From: Phymatolithon calcareum
Lineage: Eukaryota > Rhodophyta > Florideophyceae > Hapalidiales
Direction of reading: 5' to 3'
DNA length: 64,000 nucleotides
Assembly: GCA_977006965.1 (NCBI GenBank)
Contig: OZ345364.1
Location: forward strand, 2,790,001 to 2,854,000
In this document: in pieces, positions 9,901 through 20,699 of the stretch
How the letters are laid out: the number at the start of each line of letters is the position of its first letter
How positions within the stretch are numbered: position 1 is the stretch's first letter
Position numbers and translations under genes: made by a program
The notes under the pieces: model-generated
Seen by the model: only the letters and a program-made list of their open reading frames with translations
Databases searched by the model: none
What the model was told of the DNA's origin: nothing

Positions 9901-12576
9901 ATGGACCGCCGACGCCGGAACCGTACTCGACCGGGCACTCCAGCTCTCGGCGACTCCGAATCCGCCGATGCTGGCGACCCTGCACAGACGAAGCCGCGCC
10001 GCATTCGCTCAAGGGACAATCGCCGTGCTCGTCGAGGCAATTCCGGCCCCTCGGCAGCTGCGGCTGCCGCCGCTGTAGACGAGCAGAACCAAACCGTTCG
10101 CATGACGCACGGTGACCCGCGGCGCATGGACGATCGTCTCCAAGATGATTCGCGTCCATTGCGCGATGATGAAGCTTCTGCGTTGTTCGTACTCGCAGAT
10201 CCCCCACCCGCGCTTCCGCATTCTGCTCTGCCGTATCCGGATTTTGTGGACGAGTACGCAAATGACCCGGAAGAGGATCTGGCGGTCGACTCGCAAGTCT
10301 CTCTATCTCGCACGGACGTTGGTGAAACAAGAACTCCTGTCGCAGACGCGGCAGACGAAGAGGAGGAAAAGAGTGAAAACGAGGGTGAAACTGCGGGCAG
10401 CTCCACCCAGCACATGATGCAGCACGGCCCGTCCGTCTCATTCCCGCCGCATTCCGCAATACGCGAATCTGTGGAGCAGACCAGCCAGTCCGGTTCTGGA
10501 GACTCTGGCTCGCGATCCGGCTCCAACGGGTCTCGGTCCGAATCTCCGCGTGACCGTAGCGCCACAGCACACGAATCTAACGGCGCGCTTTCGACTTCTT
10601 CCGGTCCGAGTCCTGAAAGCTCGACGTATCGCATCGCATCAGCACTCGCAGTGCGCATGCCAGATCGCCCACGCTCCCCTCTCGTCGGCCGTACTCGCAT
10701 CGGAGGCCCGTCATCTCCGAGCAGCCATTCCACTCCCGTGCAACATTCCGTCTCCCAACACAGCCCGCGCTTGAAGGAGGAGCACGAAATCGTACCGCAG
10801 CCCTCAGGTCCCCCTCTGGTCGGCCAGCCGCCCGGCCCCGCATCTATGCGCCCCTCCCCGCTCGCTGTGCAGCCGGTCTCTGTACAGCCACTAGACGTCG
10901 AGCATGTACAACAGCAGCTTCCTGCGCAATACGTACATTCCGCACAGCCTACGTTTCAATCTTCACAGCAGCAACAGGGCCAACGCGTCGATGTTCAGCC
11001 GGGACGAGCGAGCAGTCCAATGCGCAAGTTTGGACTTCGCGCCGAGCGGGGAAGCGCCGCACAATCGCCGCAGCGTAAGGGCCCCCGCTCGCGGAGGCGT
11101 GCTGGTCGCGATGACGCGGGAAGTGCAATACGGCAGCAGATGCAGAATGAGTTTTTACAACAACGTCCCGAAGAGGATACAGTTCCGCGAAGGCACATGC
11201 CATCTATTCGACTTGCCCGTGATGTTGCGACAATCAATGAGGCGCTTCGGGAGAGCACCTCGTCCGTTGACAAGGCGGAGACCGTGTTGATGGCTCTCGC
11301 CAAGTTTGCCATCGCTCCAAAAAATCCGAACGTGATTGCTGAACGACGTGACGCGCTCATTGAAGCAGGTACCATCGACTTAATGGTTGAGGTGCAGGTC
11401 TGTCATGCAGCAAGTGCACCGGTACAGGCAATGGCCGCATGGGCAATTGGAAGCATGTGTCATGAAGACCCGAGCATGCAGGCCGCGTTCGGGCGCGCAA
11501 AGGGTGTCGAGGCTGTCGTTGCCAGTCTTCGAAATCATGACGGAAGCCTTTGGGTGATTGAGTTTGGCCTGCGTGCACTCAGTGCGCTAACCTGGGAACC
11601 CCAAAACCGAGAAACTATTGGTATGTGCGGTGGACTGGAGGTAGTCATATCGACGATGGGCCGCCATGCTGATATGTGCACAGTGCAGGCGGATGGGGCA
11701 ACACTGCTGGCAAATTCTGCTTACGGGCATGAGCAGAATAAGGTACTTCTTGCAAACAGTTTCGGCCTCGATGCGATCGTGACGGCGATGCGCGGTTTTA
11801 CCCATGACGCAACCATGCAGAACCACGGCTGTCTAGCCATCCGCAATCTCACCTGGGGACTCGACCAGAACAAGGAGATCGCCGGCGTCAAGGGCGGTGT
11901 CAACGCAGTTATCGACGCGCTCGACACACACATTGGTGATGCGGCAGTAGTGGAGCAGGGCGCGGCGGCACTGCGCATCATGGTCGAGAAGATACCGAGT
12001 AATCTTGAGCGCATGTTGAACTCGTCGGACTGGATCGCCGTTCTACTCAACACTCTCCAAACGTACCCCGATACGGAAAGCGTGCAGGTGGACCTACTCA
12101 CAGTACTTGCGGAGGCCGTCGCAGTGCATAGCGATAAAGTGCCGGCGCTGATCACAGCCGGTGCACTCGATGTCGCGTTAGCTGGCATGCGGCGCAATAT
12201 CACGCGGCGGGCCGTGATGCACGCCGGTGCGCACGCGGCACGCGCGTTGCTAGCTACTGGAGCTCCGGAAGCGGAGGCAGCTCTGCGCGGTGCTGGCGGG
12301 ATAGGGACACTGCTAGACATGCTGTACTGTTCGGTGACCGCACCTCCACCGGCCGTGCCGTCGGGTGCACGAAGCCGTGGGAGCCCAGCATTGACGCCAA
12401 GGCGCGGATTGAGGGAGACGGATCGAGGTCGGAGAAGCAGTGCAGGGGTGGCGGTCGGGCCTGAAAGAGTGCCGTCTGGAGCTGGGCCTGGGCCTGGGAC
12501 GAGCTCTGGGCATCGGGATAGACACTCGGTGCGAGGGGTGGCCGCTGCACAGAACCGGGCCGTGACCTGGGTGTAA
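9901..12576 (+). CDS. armadillo-repeat protein with long disordered N-terminus
   Basis: Uninterrupted 891-residue ORF. I take the ATG at 9901, in good context (GCCGGCCATGG), rather than the in-frame GTG at 9889. Residues 1 to about 430 are low-complexity and probably disordered, rich in S, P, R and Q: a basic start, an acidic patch near 115-170, then Gln/Pro-rich stretches. From about 433 to 811 the protein is made of roughly 40-residue helical units such as AMAAWAIGSMCHEDPSMQ, GLRALSALTWEPQNRETIG and GCLAIRNLTWGLDQNKE, the pattern of armadillo repeats. The last 80 residues are again basic and disordered. Armadillo superhelices bind partner proteins, so a scaffold or adaptor role in cytosol or nucleus is likely, but the specific partner is unknown. 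There are no frameshifts or in-frame stops; high GC and strong third-position bias support a live host gene. It is the best-supported gene of the window. Confidence 0.9.
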   Translation: MDRRRRNRTRPGTPALGDSESADAGDPAQTKPRRIRSRDNRRARRGNSGPSAAAAAAAVDEQNQTVRMTHGDPRRMDDRLQDDSRPLRDDEASALFVLADPPPALPHSALPYPDFVDEYANDPEEDLAVDSQVSLSRTDVGETRTPVADAADEEEEKSENEGETAGSSTQHMMQHGPSVSFPPHSAIRESVEQTSQSGSGDSGSRSGSNGSRSESPRDRSATAHESNGALSTSSGPSPESSTYRIASALAVRMPDRPRSPLVGRTRIGGPSSPSSHSTPVQHSVSQHSPRLKEEHEIVPQPSGPPLVGQPPGPASMRPSPLAVQPVSVQPLDVEHVQQQLPAQYVHSAQPTFQSSQQQQGQRVDVQPGRASSPMRKFGLRAERGSAAQSPQRKGPRSRRRAGRDDAGSAIRQQMQNEFLQQRPEEDTVPRRHMPSIRLARDVATINEALRESTSSVDKAETVLMALAKFAIAPKNPNVIAERRDALIEAGTIDLMVEVQVCHAASAPVQAMAAWAIGSMCHEDPSMQAAFGRAKGVEAVVASLRNHDGSLWVIEFGLRALSALTWEPQNRETIGMCGGLEVVISTMGRHADMCTVQADGATLLANSAYGHEQNKVLLANSFGLDAIVTAMRGFTHDATMQNHGCLAIRNLTWGLDQNKEIAGVKGGVNAVIDALDTHIGDAAVVEQGAAALRIMVEKIPSNLERMLNSSDWIAVLLNTLQTYPDTESVQVDLLTVLAEAVAVHSDKVPALITAGALDVALAGMRRNITRRAVMHAGAHAARALLATGAPEAEAALRGAGGIGTLLDMLYCSVTAPPPAVPSGARSRGSPALTPRRGLRETDRGRRSSAGVAVGPERVPSGAGPGPGTSSGHRDRHSVRGVAAAQNRAVTWV

Positions 12577-12654
12577 GATAACATAAATTAATAACTAGAA
12601 ACTCTGTTTTCGGCTTGGCTTTAATATCTTCTTGCTAACTGCCCGAGTGATTTA

Positions 12655-13550
12655 AACTATAAATTGAACAATGTCGCAGGTGCGATTCACCGTCTGGGCG
12701 CACGCGTCCTGATGAGATTTAGTCGAATGGTTTGTTTTCTACATGCCCACATGCACTTTCTTACCTTCAGCGATGCCGCATCATCAGGGTCGGTGCTCTA
12801 TAAGCACGACGGTTGCTATCAGCAATTGAGACAGCAGAAGGTCTTTTTTTCCAGTATGTCTTCGGGAAATAAGCGGAGCATTGAAAAAATCGAATGAGAG
12901 TGCTCTGTCGGCTAGATAGTCCCGAGTTGAGGAGGACTCACCAAGCGGAAAGGTTTGCTTTAAGCCTGTTAAAACGGAAAACGTAGCTGGAACAGACAGA
13001 AGAATACCGAGGAAGACAGGAGGATATGGCAGAAGTATCGAAGGACATTAACTATCTCAGAAACGAGGAGCACCTCAGAAAAGCATTGAAAAAAGCAGAA
13101 GAAGGCAAAGTGTCAAAGAAGCGGCGATTAGAAGATGCAATCCAAGTGTGGCAAAAATGCGAAGAGGATCGGTCAGTGAAAATCCTGATAAACAAGCCTA
13201 AGAAGTTGCCAGGAGTGTTACAAATAAGGGACAGGACGACAAGGCTAAGATGCCTAAGACTGATTTTTAACAGAACTCCGTTGTGGAGGAAATCAATCCT
13301 CGGTGAGTATTTCGGACCCGGTGCTGAAATTGAGCTTATTGCACTTCAACGCATACTCGGGTCTAAGGAGATGGACAAAGAGACTGAATATGAATGCAAA
13401 AGACTAACTCGAACTCTCATATGGGGAGATTCTCGAATCAAGGAAATGTTAGGAAAATAGAATGCGGTAAGTTAGAAGTAGTTGAGAAGCTGCCCCGTCA
13501 TTCACAGTGAGGTCTTGGGTGCTTTTAAGATAAATCAACATATATCCCCC
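12655..13550 (+). mobile_element. LINE (non-LTR retrotransposon), 5'-truncated copy 1
   Basis: This stretch aligns along its length with the 3' half of the LINE at 15470-16924, including a shared 3' untranslated end that finishes TAAATCAACATATATCCCCC. Its left limit is approximate: similarity fades near 12655, so the truncation point and any target duplication could not be fixed. No poly(A) tail is seen in either copy. Confidence 0.75.
12660..13460 (+). pseudogene. LINE ORF2 C-terminal region, broken
   Basis: From 13026 to 13460 a 144-codon frame is open and matches the last third of the LINE protein at 15471-16841. Shared words are TRLRCLRLIFNR, PLWRKS, ELIALQRIL and EYECKRLT. The same frame continues upstream to 12894 (MRVLCRLDSPELRRTHQAERF) through a single TAG at about 12987. 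Before that the similarity shifts into another frame and is heavily mutated back to about 12660. The reverse transcriptase core is absent. The function of this C-terminal domain is not known to me. It is shared, with conservative substitutions, between the two copies, which argues it was under selection in the active element. Confidence 0.75.
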
Positions 13551-14220
13551 TATACAAGCACGACAGTATGGACAGACAGAGGGCGCAAAAAGTCAGTCAA
13601 CCGGCTGCAATCCGCCGCGCGCAGAAACGGACATCGCTATATACAGCGCACTTGCTTGACCGATACTATTGAGGAGATTGCCCTATCGGAGCCGGGAACA
13701 TGTTGAGGTCAATAACCAATAAGTATCATATTGCACGGAGAGGAAAATTTCCTATTACTGTAGTGTGTAATTTACTGTATACTGAACAGTACTTGTTATT
13801 GAGAAATAGAATATTTTTCGTATGACATATTCTAGATCTGTTTATGAGCTCCTCGAGTGGTTCGGGAATATCGGCGGTGCGCCTGCCAAAAAAAGACTGC
13901 AGTCTGGTTGAGCAATGTAGGGGTGAGCCAGAGTGCATTCCATTGCCTTTCAATGCCATATAAGTGCGCTGTTTGGGCAGCGAATCCGACCCACCGTCCA
14001 GCGCTGACTCTGATCGTAGCTCCAGTGCCATCATAGTGCCATGGCCATACAACAGACTGCTTCCTAAACTGGTTTCCGTCGCAGCTCATTGAATAAACTA
14101 TTCGCTCTATAGCACTTGCCAGTGCTATAGTCCGCAAACAAGCTGCCAACATATCACAACCAGAAGATAAGCGCTCTGCTCAAACAATTCTTCCATCTTG
14201 CCCCAACCCAGCACGATGCG
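13551..14220. other. gene-free stretch
   Basis: Nothing is recognised apart from a perfect hairpin at 14107-14130 (arms CTATAGCACT / AGTGCTATAG, 4-nt loop). Confidence 0.4.
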
Positions 14221-14847
14221 CTATACAAAATCCTCTTGCACAACGGCCTGCGCTGCGTTGTCCTCTTCGCACTCAGCGGGTACATCAAGCAATACGCGAA
14301 TAGCATTAGCCGCCAATTCGCGTTCCCGTCTTGGTGCGCCGCGGAATTTGACCACTTTTCGCACTCCCCCAACGCACGTCACCCGTAACCCAGGCGGCCC
14401 ATCTTCCGCTTCCGCGTCCGCACCAACAGCGGCAACCTCTCTGCGCCTCAACCACACGTCACCTACGACAATACCGTCCTTGTCCACGCTCATTTCTTCC
14501 CGTGCGCAAGCGGAAATGGCGCGCGCAAACGCCCAAACCGCACCAACGAGAGCGACCGCAGCGCCAATAACCCATAATGCTTTGTCCACAGCGGCGAGGT
14601 AGATCATGCGCGCCATAATGGCGAGAAATAGCAGGAACACTGCGGTGTCGCCCAGAGCGCGCAACCAGCCGAGATGGCGCCGCTCGCGCACGTGAACGCC
14701 GCCGGAATCGAGCTCGGAGACTTCCAGACCCACGCAGCGCAGCCGCGGGGTAGTCATTTTGAGAGCGGGGGCTGAGGAAACGCAACGGTGGATGCTACGA
14801 CGACGGGGGCGGGGACGGGCGTTTGAAATTGGCCATGTCTTTGTCAT
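14221..14847 (-). CDS. small membrane protein with two predicted transmembrane helices
   Basis: A GC-rich, uninterrupted minus-strand ORF of 208 codons. Two ATGs compete: 14845-14847, which adds a basic N-terminus (PRPRRRSIHR), and 14755-14757, giving 178 residues starting MTTPRLRCVG. I cannot choose between them from sequence. Counting from the first start, residues about 66-85 (AVFLLFLAIMARMIYLAA) and 90-108 (ALWVIGAAVALVGAVWAFA) are hydrophobic helices separated by a short loop. The remaining 95 residues are soluble and strand-rich (DKDGIVVGDVWLRR, LRVTCVGGVRKVVKF), ending in a helix ELAANAIRVLL. Two helices followed by a PH-like beta domain is the layout of bacterial PH-domain membrane proteins and of PIG-H, a subunit of the GPI-GlcNAc transferase. 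That resemblance is only architectural. The gene lies alone between LINE copies. Confidence 0.65.
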   Translation of the reverse strand: MTKTWPISNARPRPRRRSIHRCVSSAPALKMTTPRLRCVGLEVSELDSGGVHVRERRHLGWLRALGDTAVFLLFLAIMARMIYLAAVDKALWVIGAAVALVGAVWAFARAISACAREEMSVDKDGIVVGDVWLRRREVAAVGADAEAEDGPPGLRVTCVGGVRKVVKFRGAPRRERELAANAIRVLLDVPAECEEDNAAQAVVQEDFV

Positions 14848-15455
14848 GGTCGCGGGAGCACGATGGGCGAGCCGGAGGTGTTTGCATGCATTTCAACGTA
14901 CAGTTTGTACAGCAGTGCTTGGGTATGAACACCAATGGGATCATTACACGTGTTCTGAGATCTTCACTATTGATACTTACAGCAGAAAAATAAATTCCAG
15001 CCGATCTGGACGTCGCTGAAGTCGACCGTGGTGCTCCGACTTATGTAGAAAAGTGCACTGTTAGGGCCGTTGCTAGTCCTTTTCTTGTCTCTTATGGTGA
15101 CCGTTTGATCACGATAAATCCCCCCATAGTGCTTCGAAGAATGGACGAAATGCGAATTCGATTCTGCTTAGCACGTCAGGCGTTTTTGTTCTTGTCTACA
15201 GATCTGTCTTTCCCAGGAGTAGGTAATTGAGTTTTGCTTAGAGTGATGTACTTGCAAGGTGCAACGTTCAAGTTCTGATACTGTTGAGCCCATCTACCTC
15301 GTTGCCGCAAGCGTCTTCTATTTTGTTGGCAACATTATATCAGAACTTCTTTCTCTCTCACCTGCTGTCCGGGTGCTGACTTTCTCCACCAGATATTTGA
15401 CTGTGTCTCATGCTACGCGACTATCGCAGTGGAATGAACGATAGACGTGTATAAT
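14848..15455. other. gene-free stretch before the LINE insertion
   Basis: No gene is recognised. Open frames upstream of 15456 are flanking host DNA if the target-duplication model of the neighbouring LINE is right. Confidence 0.35.
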
Positions 15456-15469
15456 CAATCCACTTTAGC
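15456..15469. repeat. target-site duplication, left copy
   Basis: CAATCCACTTTAGC (14 bp) is repeated without mismatch at 16925-16938, directly flanking the LINE copy. The first C could be shared with the element end. Confidence 0.85.
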
Positions 15470-16924
15470 CATGAAAAATGGGCATCCTTTTGTCGCGGTT
15501 CTTGACCTCTCTGCAGCATATGACAGTGTGCCACGAGACATCCTCATGAAAAGACTCGAGCAGAAGCTACCCGACGAAATAACAAGGATGGTGTCATATC
15601 TTCTGAAACCCTCGTGGGTTACGTCAGCAGGCGATGATACACGAACATGGTGCATTATCGATCGAGGAGTACCTCAAGGGTCCCCACTGAGCCCGTGCCT
15701 GTACAATATCTTCATGGACACATTCGCGGAAGCGGTCTCCAAGGTCCCCAGCGACGTCTCTGAAAATCCAGCGCAACTGTTCGCTGACGATGTCCAGCTG
15801 CAATCAAAGGATGGAGAAGGAATGCAGAAGCTACTTGATATAGCGACTACCTGGGCGAAGGAAAATGGTATGATCTGGAACACAAAGCCAGGAAAGAGCG
15901 AGATCCTTAAATACAAGGGACTCAGGAAACACACCTTCCACATTGCGGGTCGAGTTCTTCATCAAGCTTGGAGGCTCTCGTATCTCGGTATAAGCATGAA
16001 CCACAAAGGCGTAACAGACGAAATGGCGTTATCAAGAGTACAAAATGCAGTGGGGTGCATACACAAACTGCGGGATATTGGAGTCAATGTTCGAGGCTTT
16101 CAGCCTGTGACATGCATTAGAATCTTCAAGTCGCTTATTTTGCCAAAGTGGGGGTATGCGCTCTACGTCACGCCTCTGACAAAGCGATTACAATCAGCAA
16201 TCGAATCTGCAGAAGGTTTATTCTTCAAGTATGTTTTTGGGACATATGCCCAGCACCGCCATGGAAGAATGCGAGTTCTGTGCCGACTAGAACCACCTGC
16301 CATGAGGAGAAGACACCAAGCAGAAAGGTTCTCTGCGAGTCTAGTGAGACAGAAGAAGCGCCTCGACGAAGCAGATGAGTATTCTGGGAGAGATGAAGAC
16401 ATTAAGGAGGCAACCAAGGACATAGAGTGCCTCAAGAAATATGAAGATCTGCAGCAAGCTCTCGACAAAGCCAAGGAGGGCTCAGTCTCAAAGAAAGGGC
16501 GACGAAAAGAAATAATTGAGTTATGGGCAGAGGAAGAAGATGGAAGATCGCTCGAGATACCAACTGATTCGAACAATCTACCGATGGTTCTCCGCGTAAG
16601 AGAAAGGTCTACACGGTTGCGATGCCTACGGCTGATATTCAATAGAGCACCTCTTTGGAGAAAATCAGTACTTGGTGCATACTTTGGTGTTACAGCCGTG
16701 ATTGAGCTGGTCGCGCTCCAGCGCATTCTATCTTCATCCAAGATTAGTCCTGAAATTGAATATGAATGTAAGCGACTCACTGGAGCACTTGTTGGGAGAG
16801 AAATACGAATCAAGGATATACTGAACAGTCAAACTACGTGAGCTTAGAAAATCGTGCGAAAGCGGCCCTGTTACTCTTCAAGAGAGGCCTTGGGAGCTTT
16901 TAAAATAAATCAACACATATCCCC
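15470..16924 (+). mobile_element. LINE (non-LTR retrotransposon), 5'-truncated insertion, copy 2
   Basis: The element is bounded by a perfect 14-bp direct repeat, as expected after target-primed insertion. The left boundary falls inside the reverse transcriptase coding region, so this is a 5' truncation. The right boundary is the same ...ATATCCCCC terminus seen in copy 1 at 13550. It contains the RT core, the family-specific C-terminal domain and about 80 bp of 3' untranslated sequence. The preserved target duplication and clean reading frame suggest a fairly recent insertion. Confidence 0.85.
15471..16841 (+). pseudogene. LINE reverse transcriptase, N-terminally truncated
   Basis: 456 codons from MKNGHPFVAVLDLSAAYD to the TGA at 16839-16841, with no internal stop. 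RT motifs are in order: the first catalytic Asp in VLDLSAAYDSVPR (about 15495-15530), GVPQGSPLSPCLYNIFMDTF (about 15667-15726), the catalytic pair in LFADDVQLQSK (about 15776-15808), then the thumb-like region. The last 150 residues are a charged helical segment followed by TRLRCLRLIFNRAPLWRKS, shared with copy 1. There is no visible RNase H, CCHC knuckle or endonuclease; the endonuclease would have been upstream of the truncation. The frame also reads open for eight codons upstream of 15471, but those fall in the target duplication and flank, so they are not part of the protein. I cannot assign the LINE clade. Confidence 0.9.
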
Positions 16925-16938
16925 CAATCCACTTTAGC
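16925..16938. repeat. target-site duplication, right copy
   Basis: This is the exact 14-bp match to 15456-15469, immediately 3' of the LINE terminus. Confidence 0.85.
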
Positions 16939-17439
16939 TGTGCAGACAGCGACTGGGCCGAGTTCCTCTTTCAGAATTCAGGTTCGAGTACATTGATAAT
17001 ATCAACTTGACCCTTGTTTTGCCGAGGTTGGGCACAGGTACTAAATATGACCGGAAAATGGTACCTGTTAATTCCTAGGGCGTCACTGGGGTGAAAATCG
17101 TTCCTCAAGAAGCACACGGCAATCACAGGCACCGCTGAGATGCACCGTCCGCGCACGTAGCGTACCGTTACAGTAGCTTGGGATGTCAAAAATAACTTTT
17201 AGTTTTTCTCTCCCCTCTCTTTTTATATCCCCCGGTCGCCTCCTCGAGGTGCGGCAGCTCTCAATCTCATACAATAAAACCATGTGCATAGACCTAAGTG
17301 CTTTCTTCTTAATGGACGATAATAATTGAGGAATTCAGTACATGGCCATCCCTAGCCGAACCTACTACTCACCCCCAGCCAAGCGCACTATCAGAACCAA
17401 AACTACTACTCATCCGCTTGTCAATGAAATCTGTGCGAC
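16939..17439. other. gene-free stretch
   Basis: No coding or repeat signal is recognised. Confidence 0.35.
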
Positions 17440-18064
17440 GGTAAAAATTATTGCGCGCGCTGCTCTCTATGCTTTAGATCCTCGTCGCAAGTAGCATCTC
17501 CATCATCGCAGACGGTAAGGTCGATGATCTTGGACTGCGCCGCTTTCTCGATGTGTTTTCGTTTCGCCTCGACAAGGTTGTGGATGTTAGGCCAGTATAT
17601 CAGCACGAGGAGCAGTGATGGGGCCTTATTTCAGCCGACAAGTAGGGCTTCTTGCGCTTGCGGCCCGGCTTAGCCGCAAGGTCAAACGGCACCCAATTAA
17701 CCTGTACTAGCAGGTCTCCAGCGACTGCAACACGCGTGATGCTGCCCTCATGCTGCTTGGCCCAAGTTATCAGTATCCATACGTCCTCGAACCAGTGCTT
17801 GTTCCATGGGTCGAACGACACCCGATGCTGTACCAAGCGTCTTGAAGCGTACAAAAGTGCAGCGCTACATGGCCTCAGATGCTCTTCAGAGTGACGGTAG
17901 GAGCATGTAGCGCGGTAGTCGCTACTAACTGTCGCATCGAATGGTGTCTCTTCGCTGCGAACAGCACAACTGAGCATGCCACTTTCGATGACTTCGGGCT
18001 CCACAAGCAGCTTCTCCGCTCGGACGACGCTTTTCCTGGTGCTTCTCGAGTTGCGAGAGATCAC
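17440..18064 (-). pseudogene. unrecognised coding-like region with a frameshift
   Basis: A 154-codon frame (17600-18064) includes a protein-like block WNKHWFEDVWILITWAKQ, then VAVAGDLLVQVNWVPFDL and a basic patch AAKPGRKRKKPY. Near 17610 the protein-like reading moves to another frame and continues as IYWPNIHNLVEAKRKHIEKA and ATCDEDLKHREQRA down to about 17440. Tryptophan-rich blocks and the basic patch suggest a DNA- or RNA-binding protein, perhaps from a transposon, but I recognise no family. The N-terminal 60 residues are less convincing. It has no obvious partner genes. Confidence 0.4.
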
Positions 18065-20699
18065 GGCGTTGACAACGTCTTCAAAGCTTTATCCAGCGTA
18101 GTCGCTCACCTGTAGCACGAGCTGCTTCTTTTCCGTGATTTCAGAGTGGTTAGCGCCGGAGCGCTGTGAGTTGAGCGTAGCAGCCGAATACGACAACGTG
18201 CTTACAGTGCGCCGACGTATTCGTAACAGATGAGTAGGTAGATTTGGCTAGCGATGGCCATGTAGTGAATTTTTCCCTCTTTTGGTGGCCATGTAATGAA
18301 TTTCCTCGATAATAATTCAACAGGTGGACTGGGATTCCAACGGGTTCCTCGGCCTACTCCCATTCGCGTAAATTATACTTAACAACAATAGTTCCGGAGT
18401 GTCCCGTATCAACACGTACCCACGATCATACTGTAGTTGAGGGACAGGGCAAGTGGATTCTTGACAATTGCAATCTGCATACTTCTGGCTCTTTAGTCGG
18501 ACATAGAAGTATGGCATGCTTTTCAAAAACGGTATTGAAGCTTCAGGCGACTAGTTGTTCTCAGGTCATGTAACATGCTGTGGTCCGTTAAAGGGCATTC
18601 ACAAGTTTAAGATTTTAATCCTGACAACGGGTTCTCCGCAGAATCGGAGAATATCGAATCCATGGGCTTCTTCGCAGTCAGAAGTCGTGGAACTACCTCG
18701 CTTAGTGACTTACGTGTCTGCCTTTTCGTCATTGATTATAAACATTTCAGGCTTCAGCAGGTTACCTTGCTTGCTTCAGATGGTTAACTCGAGATCAAAC
18801 AAGACCAAGGATGAGGAGTCACGCCGGTTTCTCGTGACTTACATCCCACAATATCAAACTTCTAAATAGATGTCACATCTGTGTAACGCTTCTCTTAGGG
18901 CTTTCGAAAAGAAGACCGTCAATTGATAATCTCCTCAATTGACAGCGTGGCACTTCAACAAGAGTAGTCACTCACCGGTCTCAGACTTGCAACCGTTCAT
19001 GACTGCTTATCATTGAGTGATACAACGATGAGTATGGTTAGCAGGCCAAAACCCACGGCTTGAAGTTCCACCGTACTGGAATCTACAGTTTCGGGGGAGA
19101 AGGGCATCCTTACTGTGAAGAGGACAAGACAAGCTTAAGCGATGGAATACAGTTGATAATGAGGGATCTGAGTCCCCGCCCTCGTCTGATACCGCCTTAA
19201 GTCGCCTCATGAACGACAAAGAACGTTTCAAACTGTGTATTCGCGTCCAGAAACAAGCGTTTTGTGGACGCACACTATAGCTCGAGCATTGGACGGCATC
19301 AATTCATCACGACATGTGTTTGACCGAGGGAATTTGTTCTTTGAAATGGAAATGGAATATAAAATTGTGGGCACCAATGCATGTACCCAACTCTGGTTCT
19401 TCAAACCCTAAAGCTTCCTGTAGGAAATCCAACCACACATGCAACCGTATCGCTATAACTTAAAGCGATATCTTTCCAACTAGAATCAATTCTAGAACCG
19501 TAGAAACACATGACCCGTATGACCATCCGAGGTAGAAAAAACCACTCGACTTTCACATTTTGTTGTATATTTTGCCAGCAGGAATCTTCAGTTCGGATCA
19601 TCCACGTATTTCAAAACTCTGGGGAGGAGTACCCTATATATCGGACAATACAACGGACTCGATCACCTGCAGTGCGACTTCGAGCACGACCAATAGGGGA
19701 AAAAGCTCTTCGATATGTAAGACGTCGACATTTGGATCTCGACTACAAGCAACAGACACGAAGGGGCTTCAATCTCACTGCGACGGAGAAGCCGGTCCAA
19801 CTCGAACCTGAAAATTTTGTTGGATTGGGTTCAGGATGAGAGGGAATGGGTGACGATTGAGCTTGTCAATGTCGTCGAGTGGAAGCAGCCTGAAAGGAAC
19901 ATCAATTGCCGCAGCAGGACAAATGCATCGAGTTTAATCACAAATATGCTGATGATCTTGCCGAGAAAGACATAAGGGACGTTTAGGGTGAATAGTATTT
20001 AGTATTTCAGCGCGATTCGATGCGGAGTTGCAATGTCAAAAATTTGTCAGCACTTTCATGTCGGCAAGTTGAAGTTATAAAAAATAGGGTAGCATAGTCT
20101 ACATATCAAATCACAGAAGTAAAAGGGTCCACCTAGCACTACAGTAAGGCAGCTGCCAGCGAGTTGCACGGATTTCTTGATTTGCGCATTACAATAGATG
20201 GTAGAAAAAATTGGCCAAGTTAAATGCATCCAACACGGGGCGCTACAGTAGTGTATACTCGGGACTTATGTTCTCATTCCTAGTATCGTATTACCTGGTG
20301 TTGAGCCCGCAATGGTGAAAAGTACCCTTGACTTACAGAAAGATGCCTTCCGAGGCGTCTTGGCATGGGCGTCGAAGAACCAGACAAGGCGTTCTTGAAG
20401 CCTTTGGTCTCTCGACCTCTATCAATAATGGAGAAAGAAAATGCTGCTAGGCTCACTTTAGAGAATTACAGAAGGCAGTTCGACAACATGGTTCACTGGC
20501 ATTTGGGATCGCATGTTTTGAAAATGGATGCTTAATTGTCCCAAGGAATTGCAACGCGTCTGCACTCTTTGTATTTATATGTCTACGGTGTTTGGGAAAA
20601 ACTGGAACAGAAAGAGTGGTGGGCAGACTGTGGACTTTTGTGTCGAGAAGTTGAACCTTAGTTGAGCTAAGTGTAGCGCCAGGCTCCAAAAGAACCCGA
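18065..20699. other. long gene-poor stretch
   Basis: No gene is recognised. It contains a hairpin at 18918-18943 with 9-bp arms (GTCAATTGA / TCAATTGAC). The longest open frames (109 codons at 19510-19839) look random. Confidence 0.4.

Noticed and set aside
9642-10733. Several 150-314 residue frames on both strands overlapping the armadillo gene start
   Set aside because: They are by-products of high GC content. Arg/Ser/Pro-rich with no domains, while the plus-strand armadillo frame explains the region.
11721-12584. 287-residue minus-strand frame opposite the armadillo repeats
   Set aside because: It is antisense to a clear domain-coding frame and has no family signature.
15447-15470. GTG-started N-terminus (MYNQSTLAM) for the LINE reverse transcriptase
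   Set aside because: These codons fall in the 14-bp target duplication and its flank; the element proper begins at 15470.
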